A DNA stretch of 64,000 nt, taken from positions 98,218 to 162,217 of the forward strand of contig NZ_BAFV01000040.1 in assembly GCF_000308515.1 (NCBI RefSeq), read 5' to 3'. The notes beneath the pieces are model-generated. The model had not been told where the DNA came from. It saw nothing but the letters and a program-made list of their open reading frames with translations, and did no database searches. This document shows positions 35,768 to 42,907 of the stretch, piece by piece (within the stretch, counting starts at the first letter, position 1; every line of letters starts with the position of its first letter). This DNA comes from Nocardia carnea NBRC 14403. Its GTDB lineage: Bacteria > Actinomycetota > Actinomycetes > Mycobacteriales > Mycobacteriaceae. The translations under genes and the position numbers were made by a program.

Positions 35768-37480
35768 CTACTCGCCGGACACGGATGTCACGGATTCGGC
35801 GGCGGCGTGCCGGGCGGCGATATAGCCGTAGACGAGGCCCTGGCCGATGGTGGCGCCGGCGCCGGGGTAGGAGGCGCCGAAGGCGTTGCCGGCTGTGTTG
35901 CCGATGGCGTACAGCCCCTCGATGAGGCTTCCGTCCTCCCGGAGGACTCGGGCGTGCTCGTCGGCGACGACGCCGCCGCAGGTACCGAGGTCGCTGAGGA
36001 CCATCTTCACCGCGTAGTAGGGCGCTTTGGCCAGTGTGGACAGGTTCGGGTTCGGGCTCACCGTGGGGTCACCGTAGTAGCGATCGTAAGCACTTTCGCC
36101 ACGCTGGAAATCCGGGTCCTTGCCTGCTTCGGCGTACTCGTTGAACTGGGCGAAGGTGGCGGTGAACGTATCCACCGGCAGGCCCATGGCCTGGGCCAGC
36201 GCGGCCGGGTCGTCGGCGCGGTGGGCGATGCCCGCCTCGTACCACGAATTCGGGATCGGCTGCCGAGGGTAGATACCGCCGGCCATGATGTAGCTGTTGC
36301 GGTAGCGCTGGTCGAAGACCAGCCACATTTCGGTGATCGGGTCGCCGTCGCGTTCACGGGCGAGCACCTGCTGCCCGTAGGTCATGTAGTCGGTGGATTC
36401 GTTGATGAATCGCCGGCCGGTCTGATCGACCACGAACGAACCCGGCAGCGAACGTTCGGCGAGCATCACGGCGGGTGCACCGCCGGGCCGGGGCGCGAAT
36501 GCGGGGAACCACCAGGCCTGGTCCATGGAGACCGTACCGGCGCCGAGTTCCTGAGCCGCTTCGATGGCGTCCCCGGTGTTCCCTTCGGCGCCGAGGCTGG
36601 CGTGCGGGATCAGCGCCGGGGACTGGTACTTGTGCCGGCCGTCGATATCGTGGTCGAAACCGCCGGCTGCCAGCACGACACCGCGGCGGGCCCGCACGGT
36701 GACTTCGCGTTCGCCCTGTCGCAGCACTGCGCCGGAGACCCGGCCCGCGTCGTGCACGAGCCGCACCAGGCACGTCTCGGTCCACACCGGCACACCCGCC
36801 CGCAGCACACCCGCGAACAGGCCCGCCGCGAGCGCCTGCCCGCCGGCCAGGTATTCCCGTCCGATGAGCATGCCGCCGATCCCGAGCGCCGCGCGCCGCA
36901 TGATGCGCGGCAGGGCCTTCAGCGGCTTGCGTGCGACCAGGTTCATCCACTTGTAGTCCGCGCCTGTCACGGGCATGGGCACCGGCGCTTCCATTACGCC
37001 CGGCCTCAGCCTGGGTCGTTGCTCCCCCAGAACGGAGGCGTTGAACGGACGGCATTCGCAAGTGCGGCCTTCGGCCCGGCCGCCTGGTTTCTCGGGGTGG
37101 TAATCGGAATAGCCTTCGGCCCAGAAGAACCGCATCGGCGTCGTCCGCTCCAGCATCTCGACAGTTTCGGCGCCGTGGTCCAGGAAGGCGGCACCGCGTT
37201 CGGACGGGGCCGAATCCCCCACGACCGCCCGCAGATAGGTTCCGGCTTCCGCAACCCCCTTCTCGTACGGCTCCGGCAGGATCGAACTTCCCGGGATCCA
37301 AAAAGCACCACCCGAACGTGCGGTCGAACCACCGACATAGGCCGTCTTCTCGGCGATCACCACCGACAGTCCCAGTTCGTGCGCTGCGAGCGCGGCCGAC
37401 ATTCCGGTACCCGAACCGATCACGAGCAGATCGACGATCGTGTCGTGGGCGGGTACGAGCGGGGGCATTTTCTTCACCAT
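35768..37480 (-). CDS. FAD-binding 3-ketosteroid-delta1-dehydrogenase-like oxidoreductase
   Basis: The protein has 570 residues from ATG 37480, with GGAG 10 nt upstream; ATG 37498 is an alternative adding six residues. It has an N-terminal ADP-binding fold DLLVIGSGTGMSAALAA, then GGSTARSGGAFWIPG, and a C-terminal FAD motif GLYAIGNTAGNAFGASYPGAGATIGQG (split over the last 60 residues), with the YPG tyrosine seen in KstD enzymes. Delta1-dehydrogenation opens steroid ring A to cleavage. The setting near kshA/hsaAC supports a steroid or steroid-like substrate. Fumarate-reductase-like alternatives remain possible. Confidence 0.78.
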   Translation of the reverse strand: MVKKMPPLVPAHDTIVDLLVIGSGTGMSAALAAHELGLSVVIAEKTAYVGGSTARSGGAFWIPGSSILPEPYEKGVAEAGTYLRAVVGDSAPSERGAAFLDHGAETVEMLERTTPMRFFWAEGYSDYHPEKPGGRAEGRTCECRPFNASVLGEQRPRLRPGVMEAPVPMPVTGADYKWMNLVARKPLKALPRIMRRAALGIGGMLIGREYLAGGQALAAGLFAGVLRAGVPVWTETCLVRLVHDAGRVSGAVLRQGEREVTVRARRGVVLAAGGFDHDIDGRHKYQSPALIPHASLGAEGNTGDAIEAAQELGAGTVSMDQAWWFPAFAPRPGGAPAVMLAERSLPGSFVVDQTGRRFINESTDYMTYGQQVLARERDGDPITEMWLVFDQRYRNSYIMAGGIYPRQPIPNSWYEAGIAHRADDPAALAQAMGLPVDTFTATFAQFNEYAEAGKDPDFQRGESAYDRYYGDPTVSPNPNLSTLAKAPYYAVKMVLSDLGTCGGVVADEHARVLREDGSLIEGLYAIGNTAGNAFGASYPGAGATIGQGLVYGYIAARHAAAESVTSVSGE

Positions 37481-37632
37481 CTGGTCCGGGCTCCACATTC
37501 CGATCGGGACGACAAGTGGAGGTAAACGTAAGCCGCCCGAGCCGGCGCATACGCCGACGTGTCCATTGAGCGGGAACCTGCTCTGACCTCCCCCATTCGT
37601 GATCTGCTTCACATACCGCCGGGTCTATGGCA

Positions 37633-37651
37633 CTATTTCTATTAGAAATAG
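37633..37651. promoter_or_regulatory. Palindromic operator candidate between KstD-like and IclR genes
   Basis: CTATTTCTATTAGAAATAG is a perfect 9-1-9 palindrome. It is unusually AT-rich for its surroundings and lies 42 bp before the IclR start in the divergent region. It probably binds the IclR protein and controls both genes. Confidence 0.7.
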
Positions 37652-37692
37652 CCATGTCAGAGCGATGGCGCAGGTAGGCAAGGGAGCCAAGC

Positions 37693-38472
37693 ATGACGAT
37701 CACCACCCAGGAGATGCACACCGGTACGGCCGCGACCCCCAGCGCCATCCTCGACCGCATCTCGCTCGTACTGGACGCCTTCGACGGGCGCGAGAGCCTC
37801 GGATTGGCGGAGGTCGTCCTCCGCACCGGCCTGCCCCGTTCCTCCGCCCACCGAATGCTGGACCGGCTCGTCCAGTTGCGCTGGCTGCGGCGCGAAGGCC
37901 GCAGTTACAGTCTCGGAATCCGATTGGTCGAACTCGGTTCGCTCGCGGTGCACCAGGACCGGATACACGCCGCCTCCGGCGAACACCTGCACCACCTGTA
38001 CCGAGCCACCGGCATGGTGGTGCACCTGGCAGTCCTCGACGGCAACGATGTCGTCTACCTCGACAAGATCGGTGGCCGGCTCGCCGCGCATGTACCGACC
38101 CGGGTGGGCAGGCGGTTGCCGGCGCCGCGGACGGCGCTCGGTAAGGCACTACTGGCCTTCGACGGCGGCAACGGATCGGACGACGCCCGCATCCGCGATC
38201 TCGGCTATGCCGTCGAACGCCACAGCGCGGTGCCCGGTTTCGGATGTATCGCCGCACCCATCGGGCCGGTCGGCGAGGCGACCACTGCGGTGTCCATCTG
38301 TGGACCGCTGTCCCAGATGACTTTCGACAGCCGGATGATCAGCCCGGTCCAGCTCACCGCGCACGCCATCTGGCGCAGCGTCTGCGCGGGAGTGCGGGTC
38401 ACGCCGACGCTGCAGCGCCGCAACATCTTACGTTCTCTGCCCACCGCCCCGAGCGTTCTCGCCGAGGGCTGA
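37693..38472 (+). CDS. IclR-family transcriptional regulator
   Basis: The protein has 259 residues. The N-terminal winged helix-turn-helix (about 18-75) has LGLAEVVLRTGLPRSSAHRML and an effector-domain start VHLAVLDGNDVVYLDKIGG. The C-terminal domain has GRRLPAPRTALGKALLA and PVGEATTAVSICGP. It binds a small catabolic effector. It is divergent from the KstD-like gene with a palindrome between them, so it is the likely regulator of that gene and itself. It resembles the second IclR gene at 53502. Confidence 0.92.
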   Translation: MTITTQEMHTGTAATPSAILDRISLVLDAFDGRESLGLAEVVLRTGLPRSSAHRMLDRLVQLRWLRREGRSYSLGIRLVELGSLAVHQDRIHAASGEHLHHLYRATGMVVHLAVLDGNDVVYLDKIGGRLAAHVPTRVGRRLPAPRTALGKALLAFDGGNGSDDARIRDLGYAVERHSAVPGFGCIAAPIGPVGEATTAVSICGPLSQMTFDSRMISPVQLTAHAIWRSVCAGVRVTPTLQRRNILRSLPTAPSVLAEG

Positions 38473-38490
38473 CCGGACGGCGCGCGGTCG

Positions 38491-39159
38491 TCACGAACCG
38501 TCGGAGGCATCCTCACCGACCGTGCGCCACCTACCGGGCTGCCGCGGTATCGGCATGCCGTTGTCGTCGCGCACCGTCGCTTCGCGATACCGCGCGGCCG
38601 CCTCGTCGATTTCGGTGAGCAACCCCTCGGCCAATTCGATCTCCGCCGCGAAATATCGTTGCGACCACCGCAGACTCATCTGTGTGAAGGCCCAGCCGGG
38701 TTCTGCCTCGGAGTGATCGGCATGTAGTTGCGCCTGCTCGGCACGGTCCCGCAGATTCTCGATATGCCGGCGGACGATCTCTTTCAGCCCCTCGGGGTCG
38801 TGCAGGTGCCCCAGGTAGAGGCGAAGCATCACACCGTGTTTGAGTACCGGCATATCGATCTCGGCATCTCGCGACCAGTTCCGCAGGGCACGCAACCCGG
38901 TATCGGTGATCCCGTACAGCCGCCGGCCGCGCACGCCCTCGTCGGCGACAACATGGGATCGCACCAGCGCGTGGTCCTCCAGCTTCTCCAGAGCGCCGTA
39001 GACCTGGCTCACCGACGGGCTCCAATAGAAGAAGCCGATACTCCAATCCGCCCATTTCTTCAGGTCGTTACCGGTCAGTTCCTCACCGAAGGACAGCATG
39101 CCCAGAACGGCCCAGCTGGTCGCGGGCAGAGTGGGGTACGCATCGGGGTCGGCGGCCAT
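38491..39159 (-). CDS. PadR-family transcriptional regulator
   Basis: The protein has 222 residues from ATG 39159. The N-terminal PadR winged helix is shown by SWAVLGMLSFGEELTGNDLKK and VYGALEKLEDHALVRSH, with GRRLYGITDTGLRAL forming the wing. The C-terminal half is a long helical dimerisation region, longer than minimal PadR, as in the Vir-like subfamily. It is divergent from the small barrel-protein genes and likely represses them through the inverted repeat at 39190-39216. Confidence 0.9.
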   Translation of the reverse strand: MAADPDAYPTLPATSWAVLGMLSFGEELTGNDLKKWADWSIGFFYWSPSVSQVYGALEKLEDHALVRSHVVADEGVRGRRLYGITDTGLRALRNWSRDAEIDMPVLKHGVMLRLYLGHLHDPEGLKEIVRRHIENLRDRAEQAQLHADHSEAEPGWAFTQMSLRWSQRYFAAEIELAEGLLTEIDEAAARYREATVRDDNGMPIPRQPGRWRTVGEDASDGS

Positions 39160-39189
39160 GATCGTGCAGCCTACAAGGCATCCGGAGGT

Positions 39190-39216
39190 GGTATCTCCCG
39201 GCCACCGGGAGGTACC
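39190..39216. promoter_or_regulatory. Inverted-repeat operator candidate between PadR and small-protein genes
   Basis: GGTATCTCCCGG (39190-39201) and CCGGGAGGTACC (39205-39216) match at 11 of 12 paired positions with a 3-nt spacer. The repeat is centred in the 93-bp divergent region. Confidence 0.6.
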
Positions 39217-39252
39217 GGCACCGGCCCAGACGGTAGCGCTTACGTTCAGGAC

Positions 39253-39600
39253 ATGGACGACCGCACCATCTACATCATCGATCGGATCGTGCTCACGCCC
39301 GGCAGCGCACGCGCCTTCATCGACGCGTATCTCAGCGGCTATGCGCCGCAGGCGCGCGAACGGGGGCTGACGCTGGATCGGATTCTGGTGAGCCCGCCGG
39401 CCTGGATCGATGAGGAGACGAATACCGTCACCGCCACCTGGACGGTGGCGGGCCCGAGAGCCTGGTGGGCGGCGGCGGTCCGTGCCCGGCACGATCCCGA
39501 ACCGGCCCGGTGGTGGGATTCGATGGCGCCGATGATCGTCGAACGCACGCGTTCCATGGCGAGCTGCGCCGAGGATGTGGAAGGACTGTGCGATGTATAA
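39253..39600 (+). CDS. Small protein, possible alpha/beta-barrel (115 residues)
   Basis: ATG 39253 opens a 115-residue protein with a beta-strand start (TIYIIDRIVL), a helix (GSARAFIDAYLSGYAPQARERG), a strand (LDRILVSPP), and a Trp-rich helix (GPRAWWAAAVRARHD). This is compatible with a ferredoxin-like dimeric barrel, but I cannot assign a family with certainty. Its stop overlaps the next coding region (the next ATG is at 39593), so the two are co-translated. It is divergent from PadR. Confidence 0.55.
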   Translation: MDDRTIYIIDRIVLTPGSARAFIDAYLSGYAPQARERGLTLDRILVSPPAWIDEETNTVTATWTVAGPRAWWAAAVRARHDPEPARWWDSMAPMIVERTRSMASCAEDVEGLCDV

Positions 39601-40321
39601 GGTGACGAGTCTGCTACGCCTTACCGACCCCGCCGACGCGATGACCACCGAGGTGACCGTCAAACGCCTCACCGCGGCCGCGGAAGCCGCGGGGGTGCGG
39701 CGCCCGCTGGTTGCCCCGACACTGCCGGGAGTGCGAAACGGCGGCGATCTCCTCGCCCATTTCCGGTTCGCGTCGAAATCCGAGTGGCTGTCCCGCCGCG
39801 AAGCCATCGACGAGGCCATGAGCGGACCGGCGATCGACCATATCGACTCCGCCGAGTATCCCGGCGGGCGCACCGGCGACGGCCGATCCGGTCGCCGCAA
39901 CGACGCGAGCCCGTCGACGGTCTACCGCACTCTGCTCTTGCGCGTGGACGACGCCGCCGCACCGGCGGAAATCGCCCGGTTCGAACACGCGACCTTACAG
40001 ATGCCCCGGCTGATCCCGGCCATCCGGGCCTGGCAGCTCAGCCGCGTCGAGAGTGCCACGGGGACCTCGCAATGGACGCATGTCTGGGAGCAGGAATTCG
40101 CCGATATCGACGGCCTGCTCGGCCCGTATATGAATCATCCGGTGCACTGGGCCCTCGTGGACCAGTGGTTCGATCCGGAGTGCCCGAACCAGATCGTCAA
40201 AGACCGTATCTGCCACAGCTTCTGCGCGATTCCGGCGCCGGTGATCGACCCGGCGCCGGAACACACCCCGACAACGGTGGAAGACGTCCGGATCAGCGGC
40301 GCAGGAAGGCCAGGACGGTAG
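39593..40321 (+). CDS. Dabb (stress-responsive A/B barrel) domain protein
   Basis: The protein has 242 residues. The C-terminal half (about 105-215) has STVYRTLLLRVDDAAAPAEIARFE, a helix, SRVESATGTSQWTHVWEQEFAD and YMNHPVHWALVDQWF, typical of the Dabb alpha/beta-barrel domain. The N-terminal half looks like a second, more diverged barrel half. Dabb proteins include small cyclases and proteins of stress or catabolic operons. Its 3' end overlaps the convergent hydrolase gene by 29 nt. Confidence 0.7.
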   Translation: MYKVTSLLRLTDPADAMTTEVTVKRLTAAAEAAGVRRPLVAPTLPGVRNGGDLLAHFRFASKSEWLSRREAIDEAMSGPAIDHIDSAEYPGGRTGDGRSGRRNDASPSTVYRTLLLRVDDAAAPAEIARFEHATLQMPRLIPAIRAWQLSRVESATGTSQWTHVWEQEFADIDGLLGPYMNHPVHWALVDQWFDPECPNQIVKDRICHSFCAIPAPVIDPAPEHTPTTVEDVRISGAGRPGR

Positions 40322-41159
40322 CTTCCCAGGCTTCCTTCTGCTCGATCATCACCCAGTGGCCGCAGTTGGGGAAGATGTGCACCTCTCCGTTACGGAGGGT
40401 GCGCATCGGGAGCAATGCCATATCGACGGGGCTGACCCGATCGTCCCGCCCCCAGGTGACGAGGGTCGGCACCGCGAGCCCGCCCAGTTTCGCCCAGTTC
40501 GGCGTGGTGTCCACACTGCGCGCGGCGGCCGCCATCCGCGCCAGTGCCGCACTGCTGTACATGCGGCGCGAGTTCTCCAGCGTCGCCGGATCGGTGGCCT
40601 GCTGCCACCGCTGCTCGATCAACTCGTCGGTCACCAGCGACTGGTCGAACACCATCGAGCGCAGCCACGCCACGAGCGCCTCACGGGTGGGGTTGTCGAC
40701 GAACTCGCTGAGCCGGATGATTCCCTCTCCCGGCTGCGGGGTGAGCACCGGCGTACCGATACCGCCGATGGTCACCAGCCGCTCGACCCGGTCGGGCGAT
40801 GCGAGCGCGAAATCGGTGGCCACGAAACCACCCATCGAGTTACCGATGATGCGGACCCGGTCGAGTCCGAGCCCGTCGAGGAAGGCAGTGACCGCCTGCT
40901 GAGCGGACATCATCGGGTGCACAGCACCGAAATCGTCGCTGACACCGAAACCGGGCAGCTCCAGAACCAGAGTCCGGTAGTGCTCGGCGAAGGTGGCGAA
41001 GTTACCGCCGAAGTTACGCCACCCGGTGACGCCGGGCCCGGAGCCGTGCAGCAGGAGCAGGGGCGGGCCGTCGCCGGCCTCGCGGTAACGCAGCACGCCG
41101 TGCTCGGTCGGCAGTTCACGCAATTCGGGAACGGTTCGGGTATCGACTGGGGTACTCAT
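40293..41159 (-). CDS. hsaD: Meta-cleavage-product C-C hydrolase, HsaD/BphD-like
   Basis: The protein has 288 residues of alpha/beta-hydrolase fold. The oxyanion loop is LLHGSGPGVTGW, the nucleophile S108 (GNSMGG), the acid D239/D240 (WGRDDRVSP) and the base H268 (CGHWVMIEQ). HGSGPG together with GRDDRVxP is characteristic of enzymes that hydrolyse vinylogous diketones after extradiol ring cleavage. It would act after the HsaC-like enzyme encoded at 49753. It lies at the 3' end of the leftward cluster. A simple esterase is less likely given the motif set. Confidence 0.8.
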   Translation of the reverse strand: MSTPVDTRTVPELRELPTEHGVLRYREAGDGPPLLLLHGSGPGVTGWRNFGGNFATFAEHYRTLVLELPGFGVSDDFGAVHPMMSAQQAVTAFLDGLGLDRVRIIGNSMGGFVATDFALASPDRVERLVTIGGIGTPVLTPQPGEGIIRLSEFVDNPTREALVAWLRSMVFDQSLVTDELIEQRWQQATDPATLENSRRMYSSAALARMAAAARSVDTTPNWAKLGGLAVPTLVTWGRDDRVSPVDMALLPMRTLRNGEVHIFPNCGHWVMIEQKEAWEATVLAFLRR

Positions 41160-41300
41160 GGCATCGAGCCTGCCACCGGTGCGGGGGCCTGTCGGCGCAT
41201 ACTCCCGGTGAGCGGCACAGCGTGTCCCGGACGGTCGCGACGGCTTCGTCGCACCAGCACAGGGCGGATGGCACCGTCGCCGAATCCCGGGAGGGTGCGG

Positions 41301-41561
41301 TCAATGAAGCCGGGGAATTGCGTCGCCGCGTGGCAGTTCGATCCGTGATTCGTACAGTTCGTGCTCGCGCACCGCGCGATCGATGCTGCTGTGCAGGGCT
41401 TCGCATTCGCGTTCCCGGTCGCCTATGCCCGGGCCGCGGCCCGAGATCACCGGGCATTCCTTCGCGTCGGATGTCCATTGCACGGCGGTATGGACCGGGC
41501 TGAACTTCTCCACCAGCACCCGGTTACCGCATTTCTCGCAGGCGAGCGGACGCATCGTCAT
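41301..41561 (-). CDS. Small CxxC protein of steroid-type clusters
   Basis: The protein has 86 residues from ATG 41561; a GTG four codons earlier is possible. It starts MTMRPLACEKCGNRVLVEKF, with a single CxxC pair and a later lone Cys (KECPVIS), then a charged helical tail. It resembles short zinc-ribbon or redox-like proteins I associate with actinobacterial steroid/flavoprotein clusters, but I cannot name a family. It lies between the old yellow enzyme and C-C hydrolase genes, in the same orientation. Confidence 0.55.
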   Translation of the reverse strand: MTMRPLACEKCGNRVLVEKFSPVHTAVQWTSDAKECPVISGRGPGIGDRERECEALHSSIDRAVREHELYESRIELPRGDAIPRLH

Positions 41562-41713
41562 CCCATCCACCACCGCGCGCTGAGCTCGCCTGTCATCCAG
41601 CTACTCCTCATGCTCGGTCTCGGCACGGTGCGACCGTATCGGCTCCCCCGACGGCGGAGCCGGCGCTTCCCGGTCACCGGAACGCCGGTTCGGTCCGCGC
41701 CGGCACCCTCCGG

Positions 41714-42907
41714 CTAGTTCGCCCCTACCTTGGGTGTGGCCAGCGGACAGTGCGTGCCGTAGAAGATCGTCGGCATGCATTTGTTGCAGTGGATACACAG
41801 CGATTTCGTCGCGTGATCCGCCTTGATCCGGTTGATCAGGTCCGGTTCGCGCAGCAGTGCCCGGGCCATGGCCACGAACTCGAAGCCCTCGGCCATTGCC
41901 GTGTCCATGGCGGCTTTGTCGGTGATTCCGCCGAGCAGGACCAGCGGCATATTCACACTCGCCCGGATCTGGCGGGCCGCCTCGAGCATGAACAGATCCT
42001 CGTACGGGTAGCTGTGCAGGAAGTATTTCCCGGCCAGCTTGATCCCGAACCGCATCAGCGGCGGCATCACCGCGCCGAATTCGGCCAGCGGCGCATCGCC
42101 CTTGAACAGATACATCGGATTGAGCAGCGAGCTACCGATGGTCAGTTCGATGGCGTCGAGGCTGCCGTCTTCTTCGAGCCACTGCGCGACCTGGATCGCC
42201 TCGTCGAGCCAGAATCCGCCGGGCACGCCGTCGTCCATATTGAGTTTCGCGATCACCGCGATCCGATCGCCGGCCGCGGCGCGGACCTCGGCGGCGGTTT
42301 CGCGCACCAAACGGGCCCGGTTGCGCAGCGAGCCACCGTAGGAATCGGTGCGTTTGTTGAGCAGCGGGCTCAGGAAGGAACTCGCGAAATAGTTGTGACC
42401 GAAATGGATTTCGACCGCATCGAACCCCGATTCGATGGCGTAGCGGGTGGCGTTCCCGTGCGCATCCCGGATTCTGGCGATATCGGCCGGTGTCGCGGCA
42501 TGGGTGATGCGCGGGCCCATCGGAGTGACGCGCCGGGACGCGCTCAGCGCGGGCAATCCATTCGATTTCCCGTTCGCGACCGGCCCCGCATGCCCGATCT
42601 GCGCGGATACGGCGCCGCCGTGCTCGTGGACCGCATCGGTGAGCCGCCGCAGCCCCGGAACGGCCTCGTCGCGCATCCAGAGCTGGTCGGCTTCGGTACG
42701 ACCCTCCGGAGCGACCGCACAGTAGGCGACGGTGGTCAGCCCGACCCCGCCGGCAGCCACACTGCGATGGAAATCGATGAGTTCATCGCTGACGAGCGCA
42801 CCCGGGGCCATGTGTTCGAAGGTCGCGGATTTGATGATCCGGTTCCGGAGGGTCACGGGGCCGAGCCGGGCGGGGGCGAGAACGTCGGGGATCTGCGGGT
42901 AGCTCAT
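41714..42907 (-). CDS. Old yellow enzyme-family NADH:flavin oxidoreductase with C-terminal Cys motif
   Basis: The protein has 397 residues, with ATGA overlap with the upstream monooxygenase gene. It is an FMN TIM barrel: EIHFGHNYFASSFLSP and NKRTDSYGGSLRNR are the classic active-site and phosphate-binding regions. The C-terminus carries C371, C374, C377 and C387 (CIHCNKC...C), similar to the [4Fe-4S] site of FadH-type dienoyl-CoA reductases, but the second flavin domain of that family is missing. It probably reduces an activated C=C (enone) in the pathway encoded here. Confidence 0.87.
   Translation of the reverse strand: MSYPQIPDVLAPARLGPVTLRNRIIKSATFEHMAPGALVSDELIDFHRSVAAGGVGLTTVAYCAVAPEGRTEADQLWMRDEAVPGLRRLTDAVHEHGGAVSAQIGHAGPVANGKSNGLPALSASRRVTPMGPRITHAATPADIARIRDAHGNATRYAIESGFDAVEIHFGHNYFASSFLSPLLNKRTDSYGGSLRNRARLVRETAAEVRAAAGDRIAVIAKLNMDDGVPGGFWLDEAIQVAQWLEEDGSLDAIELTIGSSLLNPMYLFKGDAPLAEFGAVMPPLMRFGIKLAGKYFLHSYPYEDLFMLEAARQIRASVNMPLVLLGGITDKAAMDTAMAEGFEFVAMARALLREPDLINRIKADHATKSLCIHCNKCMPTIFYGTHCPLATPKVGAN

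Noticed and set aside
35669..37525. A 618-codon plus-strand frame over the KstD-like gene
   Set aside because: Antisense shadow; the minus-strand protein has both FAD motifs and an operator upstream.
41301..41561. Calling the small CxxC protein a ferredoxin
   Set aside because: It has only one CxxC pair and one further Cys, not enough for a ferredoxin cluster pattern.
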